From Fasciola hepatica (taxonomy: Eukaryota; Platyhelminthes; Trematoda; Plagiorchiida; Fasciolidae): 64,000 nucleotides of DNA. The position numbers were made by a program, and so were the translations under genes. Shown in pieces: positions 1 to 11,632 of the stretch. Each line of letters begins with the position of its first letter. Within the stretch, counting starts at the first letter, position 1. The stretch is taken from positions 2,304,001 through 2,368,000 of the forward strand of contig CANUEZ040000199.1 in NCBI GenBank assembly GCA_948099385.1. The letters run 5' to 3'. The notes under the pieces are model-generated. The model saw only the letters and a list, made by a program, of their open reading frames with translations, was not told the DNA's origin and did not search any database.

Positions 1-2215
1 GTTATCAAATTTTCACAAGCGATAAAAAGGACGGACAAAGTTTGCGAAATAGGCAAGATGAAAATACAGTAGGTAGACTCTGAAGGGGGACTGAAAGAAG
101 AAGACGTGTGTGATAAGTGTATGCACACCAAAGAAAAGTGGGGAGTGTTAGTGAACACAAGGGTGTATTCAAATGGATGCCCGGTGAATTTGGGAGTCAA
201 GGTAGAACGGAGAATCTGACTAGTCCAAGAGGAGAGAACTGAAAGCCAGCAGGTTTACGTAAGAGGGGCTAAAAATCGGTACAAGAAACTGTGGTAGCGG
301 GAGACGATTGAGAAAAAGTGAGATGCATTGCAAGGGGTTGGAATGCAATGAAGCACTGCTATGCAGTAACGGATGGTCAGGGAACAGGGTACAAAACTCG
401 ATGTAAGACAAACAGCTATAAATGCGAGAAGTAAAGGGTGGGTCAGGTGGCAAAACTGAGTTGTGGGGATTTGGTACGGTAGATATGAGGCACAGAAGCA
501 GAAAGAACATGAACATATTTCATGGGGATCAGCGGGATGGTAAAAAGAGAAGTGGCCGGCGAAGAGCTGGAGGATGCAGAGTGAATGCTTATAAGCATAT
601 GTTTACATATAAGGGGGTTTGGAGCAAAGAGAAAAGAAGCGTTAGAAAAAAGAACTATCAGTGAATAAAAGAAACAGGTAGGGTTTGACCAAACGGTATA
701 GAATTGCCTTGGTAAAATCCTGATGAAGTTCCTCCATGGCAGGCAAACATGGTAGACCACCGGTGGGAGAGGGAAAAGAACATAAAGCACATAAGTGATG
801 GCGGCTGTTAGGAACAATTCACAAAAGAAGGAAAGTAAAGGAAAAGATGAAGCAGGATAGATAAGAATGGATCTAATAACTTGATTATTGCAGACGCGAC
901 ACGTGATGGCGGTCGAAAAAGAGAGAAACCCTAATTATTGGAAGCACATTATACGACGAGAAGATGGCGCTGAAAATGGCTGGAGAGCTTCGGGAGGATG
1001 TAAATGCGGGGTGGTCTGACTGCAGTAGACCATCACCGGAGAATGTAACTTGAAGATGAGAGGAATTCTGATGTAAGAACGCTTCCGCTGTAACAGCAGA
1101 CAGCTTGGGATAGAAATAAGCAAGTGGAAGACCAGAAAGATCAGACAATGGTAGACAATACGGCTTGAGACAGTTAGTGAAAAATTGAAGTACTTTTGTC
1201 GTCACGTGAGGAGGAGCGTGATAAAGCGGACAAAACTTATGGGCAAACTGAAGACCCCTGAGGCCGAGGATACATGAAATAGGGGAAAAGAGCTTTGAAT
1301 AAAAGGGCGCAGGTGGGCAATGACTAATCTCGTCGTTTCACTACAGATGAAGCAGCATGAAAACACAGAAGAAGAAAGAAACTACGCACACCGAAAACCT
1401 GTGAAGGGACAGAAGGCATGAGAAATATATGCGCTCTTGAGTTTGGAAAACGAAAGTGGAGAGCTGCTTGCCTGCAGGGGATTACACAAACTGATTGAAC
1501 CGGAAGTTGCTGGTCTGGGCACTGCTCAAGAGGAAGATTCACAAAAGAAAGCATAGTCCAGCAAGGAAAAATGGTGGCAGTAAAAAGATAAGAGATGTGA
1601 ATGTAAAAAATCCAAGGATTGGAGAGGCGAGTTAGTATATGGCGGATTGTAATGGGTGTAGGTGGGTTTGGCGCGTACTGGCAAGAGGCATGAGAGGGGA
1701 GGTTGAGGAGCGATTTGACGAATCATTAGGCTGTGAGGTATGAAAAAGCGATCAATGAGCTCCATGAGCATAGCGGAGTACCAAGTGAATGGAGAGTAGA
1801 AGCCGACAAGGGCGAAATGTATGGGAAAAGAATCATTGCGGGCTTTGGCAGAGTAAAATGGATGAAACGATAGCGACATCACGCAGTGAGAGCCGTCGCT
1901 GTGAAAAGCGATGGGCGCAAGGACAGAATGGGTGTGTGCATACAGTGGTACAACAACACAAATGGACAGTGGAAAGGGTGATGACAAGAACGATGGATAA
2001 GCTGAGCGTGTTGGAACAAACATGGCGGAAGCATGCGGCCTGCAACGGACAGAAATGGACGCGGTCTGGCGAGAAGAGTTGGAGCGTGCAATCCACCATC
2101 GGTGCTTGTGGGTGGAACTGACCGTGCTCAGGACACCCAACCTGAAAAAACACTTCGTGAAGTGAACACATGGGGTGTGATCCACTGGCCTATTTGCGCC
2201 AAAGCAGCGGGCCCC
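1..2215 (-). repeat. R1a: E-family LINE 3' UTR-type repeat copy
   Basis: A non-coding, purine-rich (+ strand) stretch that recurs, diverged, at 51115-55476 (same strand) and 45490-48580 (opposite strand). Anchors: 1-60 matches 48480-48545 reversed; 110-420 matches 51290-51600; 540-620 matches 51720-51800; 1617-1750 matches 54360-54480; 2090-2215 carries the conserved block also found near 24.6, 43.8, 46.3 and 54.9 kb. In R1 orientation the copy is cut at its 5' side at about 2215 and continues off the window at its 3' side, as expected of a 5'-truncated retrocopy. Long apparent ORFs on either strand are low-complexity shadows with no family resemblance. Confidence 0.6.
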
Positions 2216-3320
2216 TAGTGAAAAATGAGGCCATGGAACGTTAGAATGAAAAAGGTGACATGTGAGTAAGAGCCATAAAGTTCAGTAACAAGGTTGAAAG
2301 TTGACCTAGAGTAACGGATTAGTAGAAGGAAGAAAGAAATTTTGAATGAAACTGTGAAAGAAATTAAGCCGGGAGATATGGTGGGGGCACATTGGGTGAC
2401 ATCAAAGCTGTATGTTAATTTCAGTTACTGAGCCATGTCAAGTAAGAGAATTGAGGCTGGATTTTTCGACCCAAGATCGCTGAAAGTGATGGGAGTACGT
2501 GTGGTAGGGTTCAATGTGGAAGAGAGGCAACGTGAGTAAAATGCCATCGAGGTTGTGTTACTTACCATGCTTTTGCTATCAACTACATGACAGTATTGTT
2601 TATGTATATATATATATATATACCTAGTAGACCAACGCGTGGGTACTGGCGCAGTTCCTATAGCTTCTTTGATATTGGTTTCAGGGCCGTGGACGTGATT
2701 CAACTAAAGAACGGTAGTAAATCATGGAACAAATGAGGTATACTGACAGTGTGAGAAGTATTACGGTGGCCTTCTTAAAAGTGTGGGCACTTCTGGAAGG
2801 AATCATTTTAGAGTGAAATTGGCATGATTTGATAAGTTGGTGGGGTTAAACAACAGGTGAAGACAGTCATTTTTAATCGGGTCAATGGCTAAGTCAAAGT
2901 AAAATAGGTCCAACTGATCATTTATTATTCTAAAGCAGTCAGTATTGGGAAGGAAAATAACGTGCGGTCTTGGAGAGCGATTTGATTTGAAAAAGCAGAG
3001 TAGTAGCCTAAAAGTCGAGGCTAAGCATCAGTATGAGGCCCCTCAGATCGTGGTGGGTGATCGATAATATAAGTATGCATGCTACTTTTGATGTCGGCTG
3101 GAGGTTGGTCAGCTATATGGCCTGGGGTGCGGTGGGCTTTGGCCGGGAAAATTGAATAAAGAACAGCGGATGACGTACTTACTTGACAGGGCCACTGTAG
3201 GAGGAGAATGAGGACACAGGGTTGAATGGGCTCACGCGAGGTAGCTGAGAACGACGGGGGTTGAGAGCTAGGATATAAGAGATCATCGGTGGAAAGTGCT
3301 CGAGGCTCATGTGAGGCATA
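2216..3320. other. Unassigned spacer with a TA microsatellite
   Basis: No convincing gene. A short (TA)n tract lies at 2604-2622. On the minus strand weak serine/proline-rich reading continues from the E0 fragment to its right, so part of this may be decayed E-family sequence, but I cannot align it to the endonuclease. Confidence 0.35.
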
Positions 3321-3327
3321 GGGGCCC

Positions 3328-4202
3328 TTAGGTGATGTGAAAGCGAATGAGGCTTGAAGAGATGGGAAACAGTTCCGAATATGGAATTATTTGTAGGATG
3401 TTAACGTAGCTGTTCGATAGGGGACGAGAAGTGGCGAAAAAATGGGAACGCAACCGGGGTGTGCCCGAACAGCTGAATACGGGGTTGTGGTTAAGTGGAA
3501 AAGAAGAGAAGTGAGTCGGCAAGACAGGTGGGTGGCTTGGGCTCTGCATATTTAAGGAGGGTAGGGTAAGCGGGACTAAGGGAAGGAAAGTGGAGGGGAG
3601 AATAGCAAGAGAACAGCTAGGACGAGCTCTGAGGCAGTCAGGTTCGGCAGCGTCGCTTTGAATCGTAGGATAAGGTGACTGCTCATCTTCCCTTAATGCT
3701 GAGGGTGGGGCTGCAAGGAACTTCAACGGAGAGCGAAGATGAATGTTTGAAGTGGGTAGTAGGCCGGATGCAGACCTGGATGAGCTTCCTCGCATACTCA
3801 CAAGAGGTTTCGAAGACGTTTGTCATGGAGCTGTTAGAAGTGGTAGATCGGGGTGCTCACTTAGTGGGTAATGGTCGCAGTCGTTAGTGTGAGAGCGATG
3901 GTCAGTAAATCGCAATGGAGGCCGGGTGGACAAGAAAGGATTAGTAAGGTAGGGGCCAGGGGCTGAGCCAGTATCGGTTTTTGGCTCTGGGTCCCCGCTG
4001 GAGGAGTGTGTGGTTGATACCGTGGTAAAGTGTTGTATACAGCAAGTGGTCGGAGGGCTGAAGCAGCCAGAGGTGGAAGCATCGATGAAGATGCTGCAGT
4101 GGGGCATTTGCGCAAAGGTGGAACCGACAGTGGGGAGTTAGCCGATTCTAGGTCAACAGTATGAGGGTAGACGGCGGAAGAAGTTGGATCCGTTTGTGGC
4201 AT
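3328..4202 (-). pseudogene. E0: fragment of LINE ORF1 proline-rich linker
   Basis: Minus-strand reading is proline/serine-rich and frameshifted. Its N-terminal part (about 4180-3980) lines up with the E6 ORF1 linker near 59.7 kb: both have a V-Y-x3-V-D-x5-N-S sequence followed by a P-L-x-K-C-P block and an alanine/proline stretch. No endonuclease or reverse transcriptase motif could be found downstream, so this is a partial copy. The join at about 4205 abuts unrelated GC-rich sequence. Confidence 0.45.
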
Positions 4203-4700
4203 CGTGCCTATGAGGTTTTTGGCGGGTTTTGCATCGGGGCCAGTTCTCTAGCGGCAAATGGGTTCCGGACCGGATCTGGACTGGTTCCGGTAGCTTGCCG
4301 GTAACCTGCAGGAGGCTTTGAGTAAAAGAGTTTGTAGGTTGCCGATGACTTGCAAGCCGTATTACCAGCTAGGTGCCGGAAATATTTCCATCCATTTTTG
4401 AATTCAAGCCCAATTTCGAAATCACACATGCATCTCCAACGTTCATGTACTTCCAGATTGTCCGAAATTTGGGCAGGTACGTAAGTGCTCAACTGATCGT
4501 AAAGAGACTAAAGCAGTCTTGACTTGCGTAATACATCCGGAAACTTTCAGACAGCAACATCCGCAGAAACTGCTTGCAATTTTTAGCTGGACAACTGATA
4601 CATAATTAGTTCCGCCGATACTGACCTCTTGTGGCGAGCACTCTCCCCTAAGGCTTAAATATTTTGGCAATACGCTGCTCTTAATCCACTGCTTCCGTAT
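4203..4700. other. Spacer / possible E1 5' UTR
   Basis: Between E0 (-) and E1 (+). The left part (4210-4400) is rich in CCGG-type words and small imperfect inverted repeats; the right part may be the 5' UTR of E1. No gene is supported. Confidence 0.3.
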
Positions 4701-4768
4701 AGCTGTCTAACCCCTGCTTATTGCCACATCTTGTCCGACTGGCCATCCACCTCTTTACCACCATAGGT

Positions 4769-6221
4769 ATGCCTACATCTCCTCCCAGCCGACCCAAAAT
4801 CACGGTCAGCACTCGCGGTCGCAAGACCACTAAATTCCAAAACTCACCAGACAACTGCCCAGTCTCTCTGGTAGATATACTTGGAAATGCCAATAGACAA
4901 TCTACGGAAATGACCAAAACTCTGAGCAGTCTTTCCTCCCGACTTGACTCCGCTGATCTGATTATCGGTCAACTGATGCCTATAGCGTTCTTGCTTGATC
5001 CAGCCGTACACCTTACCCTGACCAATCTACTACTAGCCACGAAATTTGTGGACACAATTGCCTCGGAGATCTTCAGAAGGATAAAAAAATGCAAACAATG
5101 CGATTGTGTTTAACATTCCAGACCGAATACCTCTCTCAGCTGCTCAAAATATGATCTTAAGCGCTTGCAACCTTGGCTCACAACCGTGCCACTGTGTTAG
5201 ACTCAGCAAAACTTCCCTGCGCACCACCTGTCCACTGCTTTTCCAGTTTACAAATTAAGTTGTCGCCAAGACCTTTATCAGCCGGCAATCGTTAGTCGTA
5301 GCCAAAACCGGCTTCAAGTGCGCCAAGATACTTCCGGACAAGACCCCACTCTAAAGGGAGGTGCACAAGAGTCACGCCCAGAACAGTATTCCCGGTGTTG
5401 GTGAAACTAACAATCCACCCCGAAATCGCGGTACACCTATCACTGGTCATCACCCGATGTTGCCATCTATTGCAGATCACAATGCAACCGTAGATTTAGA
5501 CAGTACGCCAATTTGCTCACCCAATGAGCCACCTGGCAAACGCCCCAATGTTCAGAATAGCCCAAGCAAATCTATAGACTGGAAAAAACGCACCAGCATT
5601 CACGAAACTGATGAAGGTTCTTCCGACTCATCCACCCGCGAGCTCATGTTCTCCACAAGTCTAGACGACCCCATTCCTTCTACTAGCTCCATGTCGGGTT
5701 ATGCAACCGTACCTAAAAATCACCGCACCATCAACCCACCTCCGTCTACACCCATGCATCCCGTTACCTCTGGCATTTTTGATAACCCAACCAGGCCCCT
5801 AAGCTCACCCGCTGCACTCACCCATTCGCCATCAGAATGTATCTGGTTACCACCTAGGCAACCACCGCTGGTTAGCCCGTCAGTGCAGACTGACCCTCAG
5901 AAGTTAACACTTCGTTGCCAAAAGAACAAGACCCATCAACATAACGCACATGCAAACCATAAGAAAAAAGCTCAGTCGAGCGACATTTTACCAGCCTCTT
6001 GTGTGGCTGTGAATCCTACTTTTCCATCTCGGCTAACTGCCTCATCATTTACACTCTACTTTTACCCACCTTCCCCCCCCCAATCACCGCTACATTACAT
6101 TACTATCCGCCACACCAACTGCTCTATACCTCTACTGCCACCCATTCACTCCCTGGCAACCAGCTCCGTGCCTCACCTAGCTTCCCACTCCCACAGGACC
6201 CATCCACGTCTCTTAGCCTAG
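4769..6221 (+). pseudogene. E1 ORF1, RRM-like nucleic-acid-binding protein
   Basis: The start is the ATG at 4769, which aligns with the N-terminus of the E2 copy. Residues 1-110 look helical and coiled-coil-like. There follows a compact block shared by E1, E2 and E6: an A-I/V-V-F-x-I/V-P-D-R strand, a helix, a Cys-containing RL(R/S)K segment, then PLLFQF. The pattern matches the beta-alpha-beta-beta-alpha-beta RRM-like ORF1 proteins of CR1/Jockey-type LINEs, which bind element RNA. The rest, to 6221, is a proline/serine-rich linker. The frame breaks at a seven-A run near 5095, and stops occur before 5361. The reading ends just before ORF2. Confidence 0.6.
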
Positions 6222-6236
6222 CACTGCCATCCATCC

Positions 6237-9200
6237 GTGGCTGCTTTTTTCCTGCCGGCCCCCTCCGAGAATATTCCCCGCATTCAAACTACTCTCCTAA
6301 ACAGCGCCTCCCCACCTCTCTTTCCTTACACTATCCCCCACCAGGTTACAACTCATCAAATTCGTGGAACAACTGAGGTCCTCCCCCCATCCTTGCCCTA
6401 TTCTCCACTGGAATTACCACCTTCATCACCACTACCGAACCCCCCACCATATCCACCACCATCGAGGCTTGCATCGTCTCTTTCCGTCATACTCGTAAAT
6501 GCCTGTTCATTACTGAACAAAACTAAAGCCATCCGCAGCATCACTCAGCCCTCCAACTTTGATATTATCATTGTAACTGAAACCTGGCTAACGGATTCCG
6601 TCCCGTCAGATCGAGTCATTCTAGTTGGCTACCATATGTTCCGAAGGAATAGGCCTCGTCGTGGAGGGGGCTGTCTAATTTATGTCAAAAACACTCTTCA
6701 GGCCATTCCGCTCTCACACACAACTCTCGACGCCGTTCAGGATTCTCTGTGGTTAACGATTCCCTTACCTAACTCCTATCTTCATATTGGTTGCATCTAT
6801 CGGCCACCTGGTTCCAACCCTATGGACCTTACCAAGATTATTGACGCGTTCAACTACTTTTCATTGCTGCTCTGTTCCTCCAAACTCATCGCGGGGGACT
6901 TCAATGCACCGAGCATCTGTTGGAATACTCTATCTGCCCCAAACAACTTATTAGATTTCATGTCATGCATCCGCGTAGGGCGCTGGATCCAACGTGTAAC
7001 AGTCCCAACTTGAGGTAACAACATCCTTGATTTGTTGCTCACGATTGGTTTATCTGATGTTTCAGCTAGTACGCTCGACCTCTTTCCAGGAAGTGACCAC
7101 AGAATGGTGTCTGGCGTCTTCGCGGTTCCGCAAGCTTTCGATAAATCCCACCCACCCAATCGTTTCTCTTCAGCAGTCAACTGGGACAATCTTATCTGCA
7201 CGCTTCGTTCGTTAGACTGGGACGACTTTTTCCTGCAAAGCGACCCTCAGCTGGCTGCTGATTTACTATATTCTAACCTATCATACTTGCTGTCCAAGAT
7301 CACTACAATTCGTATCATACCAAACCGAGTCCGTAGTTTAGTCCTGAGCCGAATGCAAAACAAATATCTGAAGCTACAGAAGGTGTATCACAACAGTAGT
7401 GACTTATCGTCATTTTGCAGCTCCAACGTCTCTCGTTAGCAATCAGAATTAAGTCTGACGATATGCCAAAAAAACAAGAAGTATCGGCCTTGCAATGCCA
7501 TGATACTTCCTCAAAGTTGGCACGCCTAATGAAGAACAGAAATCAGAGCAAACCGGCAGGTATCCCCTCTCTCATTTTGGAAAATAACGATCACATTGCC
7601 TCACCTGTAGCGATAGCCCAGGCTCCTAATTCCTACTTTGCTGCATCCATGACTACGGACCCCCTTACTTCACCCCCATGCATAGACCCTTTCACCGAGC
7701 ACTTACTGTCTGATTTAGAATTTACTCTAAAAGAGGTGACCAACCAGCTTATTCGTGTCCGGAAGTCCTCACACCTTGACCATGATGGTGTTCCACCGAC
7801 ACTTCTACGCCTTGGAGGAACTGATGTCGCAGCCCTACTATTGAAGGTCTACCATCAAGTATGGCATATTTCCTTCACAATGGAAGACTGCGGTCATCAT
7901 CCCAATCCATAAGAAGGGACCAATACATGACCCCTCCAATTACCGCCCTATCAACCACACTCCAATTGCTTCTAGGTTGATGGAACGCCTCATCAAACAG
8001 CGGATGTCCGACTTCCTATTGTCCCATAACATCATCCATAGTGGGCAGCATGGCTTCTTAAAGTCACGTTCATGCATCACTTGCCAATACGACTTTTTTA
8101 ACCTCATAACGGCGGCCGCCGACAACAGTCAGTCCATCATCATTATATACCTTGATATAAAAAAAGCGTTCGACCGCGTCCCTCACGCTTTGTTACTAAC
8201 CAAACTCAAAGCTCATGGCTTTTCCGGTTCGCTTTTACCGTGGTTAACATCATACCTATTGAATCGCTCACAAGTGGTTTCCATTGACGGGTGTTTCTTA
8301 CAGCCTGCTCCAGTCACTAGTGGAGTTATACAAGGCAGTGTTCTCGGTCCTCTACTTTTTCTTATCTACATAAATGATATATTTCCCATCTTGCACCATG
8401 GCGCCCCATTCCTCTTCGCTGATGACGTTAAGATTGTCTATGAGTTTCCTCGTCAGAACCTCAACATTATGCTAGATGAAATTTCTAGTGACCTAAAGCG
8501 ACTCGGGGATTGGTGCAATTCATGGAGTATGGACTTCTCGACCTCGAAGAGCTGCTACACAACATTCAGATGTCAAGTGGCCTCCGGAACCCTGCTTATC
8601 CACGACCTACCCATCTCGTACAGCCCTTTAGTTCAAAGCCTTAGTCTTCATTATTCTTGTAGCTTTAGGTTTTCTGAGTATGTTCCACTCCAGATTGCAA
8701 AGACGAGAAGAACCACTGGTCTCATCTCCAGAACCTTTCGGCTAAATGATTGCAAACTGCTCACTTACAAGTCTCACGCCAGGCCTCTCCTTGAATACTG
8801 TCCTATTATTTTCACCAACATGACTAAATCCGACTGCATTTCTCTGGAGTCCGTGCAACGTCAGTTCACCAAACAATTAGTGGGATTTTTCTCCAGTTTG
8901 TGTTACAAGGATCGATGCATCCTACTCAGTCTTGACCCTCTATGGCTGCGTCACATGAAGCTCAATTTATGCTCCCTGTTTAAGCTGTACCACCGTACGG
9001 CCTTTTCGTGTACTGAACCTATTCGTCTCACTCCCTCCACGAATTATGTTCTACGCCATCGGTCATTGCAGTTCTCCATTCCTAGATCGAAAGTAGCATT
9101 AAGATCTAACTTCTTCCTTATAAAATACTCAAATTTATGGAATAAACTCCCGCTAAACATCCGCGAGAGTCTCTCAATTTCCCAGTTCAGAGGCTCGCTG

Positions 9201-9290
9201 AATCACTTCTTGACTGTTCCCAATGTCATCCTTCTTACCGGCCAGACCGTCACCGAAGAGGTGGCCTACGAAAACGGGTTTGATTACTAG
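6237..9290 (+). pseudogene. E1 ORF2, AP endonuclease + reverse transcriptase
   Basis: Would nick target DNA and prime reverse transcription of the element RNA. Endonuclease (about 6480-7130): TETWL, GGGCLIYV, GCIYRPPG, AGDFNAPSICW, NILDLL and PGSDHRMV are all recognisable. Reverse transcriptase (about 7885-8760): IPIHKKG, NYRPINHTP, QHGFLKSRSC, YLDIKKAFD, GVIQGSVLGPLLFLIYIND and the catalytic FADDVKIVY. The C-terminal tail ends WNKLP... with the stop at 9288-9290. Breaks: TGA at 7011, frameshifts near 7437 and 7885. No convincing ATG precedes the endonuclease, so ORF2 may have been translated by reinitiation or overlap with ORF1. The intact catalytic motifs suggest fairly recent decay compared with E2 or E3. 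Confidence 0.8.
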
Positions 9291-10382
9291 GATTATTGCA
9301 CCAGAACTTTTATTTCTCGCCCGATGACAAACGCCAGTGCAACATACGTCCACGTCCCTGTGCATGATAACAATTTTCTCTAGCGCATCACCACTGATGC
9401 CCTAGCGATTCTTTCTCCATTCTTCCTTAATTGCTCTTCAGAACTTCTAATTGCGTGCAAACAATTTATCCTTCGAAATGCAGACGCAACAGCCCACCCG
9501 GTTCACGCTATATTGCAAGCCCGAAGTAGTACTTGTCAACCCTACGCTATTTAAACTCTCGAATTTAAACCCAGACCAAAATATGAAATGTGCCACTGAC
9601 CGTTCATATAAACCCAACCAGTGTGCCAGTCACATTCGCTCACAGTTTGTTATTTCAAACCTATCTTATCGCATTGTTGCCAAACTGCTTTCTGCGTAAG
9701 CAAACGGTACTGAGGGTTATCATTTTTGACTGCTCTAAACCGTGAGACCCTAGGTCTTTCATTAGCATCCGAGCGATGCCATGCCAACGTGAAAAATCAT
9801 AAATCCTTTGGGATGCATACACCGTTACCAAACTAGTGTACGCAACTCCGTTAGCCTGCAGCAGTATAGCACAAATCCACCGCGAGCCTATTTTTACTTA
9901 GAATGTGGAGTAGGTGCCATTGACTGCTCAAATGAAACTTCATCCATGCTTCACTCACACAGACGTAACCAGTCCATTATCTATTGTCTTCATATATCAT
10001 CATAACCCACAGCTGGAACCACAGCCAGACTGCAACCCCCCTTTATTTCAGGTCTGTTGTCTCCCACTATTGCAGTCACCAAACCGGATAACCAAGGACG
10101 CCACGTTGACTCGTACGGACAGAGACTCAAGTAGAACCTAACATAGCAACTGGGACCGAAATCAAGCCACCAGACAGGAAATACTCCCAACTGCTTATCA
10201 GATCATTCAGCTTTTTCTGAAACAACCAACACACATTCCAGTTCATGCGCATGTTGCTAATATACCACTACACTCAGCCGATTGACCGACACATACTTTG
10301 CCCTGCTAGACGAAACATACCCATATGATGTCGTACGTTACCAGAAACGACGCTGAATATCACTGAAGGCAAATGCGTCAAC

Positions 10383-10413
<31 letters not shown>

Positions 10414-11165
10414 AGTGAAACAGCATACTAACGCTCATGTCTATGCGGAGATTTCACACTGTATTATCCGTTACCACAGTCCACCTCTCCTCCGAACCGT
10501 AGCCGGTTGGAAATTGACTCTCCACTCCTCGAGGACCTTCCAGTTGCGTTTTCTCATTTCTGAATGGTACATGTTACTGATCCTGAATCTACACTCACCT
10601 TTTTATGGACTGCTGTTTCTCCCACATCCACCAGTGTTCACTTTCACGAAATTGGTCTCGGCACCGTTTCGACACTCATTCCATTTATTGAACTCCGGTA
10701 AATCCGACATTCAGGGTCTGCATCGTCTTCATGGATCGCTATCCTTTTCGCATGCACCGATTTTCCCGAGAACACTGCTTTACAATTTTTTCTTCCTTTT
10801 CTTCTTGTTCAAATTTTACTCTATCTGTAGAACCTTAGCAGGTCTCCGTTTCCAAGCTTGCATCGTTCTCGTTCATAATGCGTCCTTGACACTGCGCCAA
10901 CGGTTTTTCGATATCTCCACCGCCCAGCCCGGATTCGAAACCGGTTTGAAACTGCCGCGCAAACCATTAGTAAAGTGATCCATTCAAACTGTTGCTGGCT
11001 ATGTCTATCTATCGCTGATACTCTCAACTTTCATACTTTGAATTTGTGAATATTCCACCTTATTGAGTAACGTGTCACACCATGATCATGTGCTAGCGCG
11101 TGCGTCTCGACCATGGCCGAGAAATATACCATTATCATTGTTATTGTCGTCAATAATCTTGTTTC
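9291..11165 (+). repeat. R3a: E1 3' UTR, repeated inverted at 62555-64000
   Basis: Directly follows the E1 ORF2 stop. From about 9730 on it is the reverse-complement partner of 64000-62555; matching anchors include 9800-9950 with 63930-63780, 10105-10340 with 63640-63400, 10550-10720 with 63180-63000 and 11041-11120 with 62660-62570. The right end, with a GAGAAATATACC motif and an ATTATC-rich tail, resembles the 3' ends of R1 and R2. A TA microsatellite sits inside. The 10373-10978 reading frame is not supported as a gene: the other copy does not preserve it. Confidence 0.65.
10383..10408. repeat. (TA)n microsatellite
   Basis: Uninterrupted TA repeat inside the E1 3' UTR; the partner copy near 63323-63335 has a shorter, interrupted TA run at the equivalent place. 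Confidence 0.9.
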
Positions 11166-11632
11166 CGTGTACTTTGCAAATGCAGTTTCATAATTGGCTG
11201 CTACAGCCTTCAGAACACACTTTCACTTTTCAACCTCCCAGCACATTCCAAAAGCAATGCCCACTTAAGAACGACATGACCTAGAGCTTTACTTCTGCCA
11301 AAGCGATCAAAATGGAACTTATTTTAAACTACTGACCCTTCCACATTTGAGAAAGAAAAAATTGTAAGAAACAGAACTTATTTAAAGTAGGTATATTTAA
11401 AACTTGCTTTTAATGAACAAACTGCCTCCATTCGAGTTATTTCCCGATGAGCTTTGGGAAGGAAAACAAAAGTGTGACCCGTGGAATTAGGGTATTGGTG
11501 GAACAGAAAAAACGTATATTTATATAAATATACTTATTTATATGTATATATGTAAATAAATATGTACCTACGTATGTGTATATGACTATATTTATATATG
11601 CAATACCGAATCCCAGGAGATATTTATTCAAC
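11166..11632. other. AT-rich low-copy spacer
   Basis: Sequence with no repeat partner that I can find in the window, downstream (3') of gene G1. An imperfect TA/TTTA-rich tract occupies 11510-11605. No gene seen. Confidence 0.4.

Larger units (their letters stand above)
4700..11165 (+). mobile_element. E1: near full-length CR1-like LINE
   Basis: The best-preserved member of family E. Order: ORF1 (4769-6221), ORF2 (about 6237-9290), then a roughly 1.9-kb 3' UTR with a TA tract, ending near 11165 in an AAATATACC motif and an A/T-rich tail. The overall layout fits non-LTR retrotransposons of the Jockey/CR1 group. It is inactive: ORF1 has a frameshift at an A-run near 5095 and later stops; ORF2 has an in-frame TGA at 7011-7013 and frameshifts near 7437 and 7885. 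No target-site duplication could be assigned by eye. Confidence 0.75.

Noticed and set aside
1526..2185. 219-codon minus-strand frame in R1a
   Set aside because: Ser/Pro/His-rich, broken in R1d and R1e at homologous positions; no family resemblance.
4721..4768. Upstream extension of E1 ORF1 from a TTG
   Set aside because: Not an ATG and does not align with E2 ORF1; start placed at ATG 4769.
10373..10978. 201-codon plus-strand frame beginning with Ile-Tyr repeats
   Set aside because: It is opened by the TA microsatellite and is not preserved in the inverted copy (63187-62555), so it is UTR sequence.
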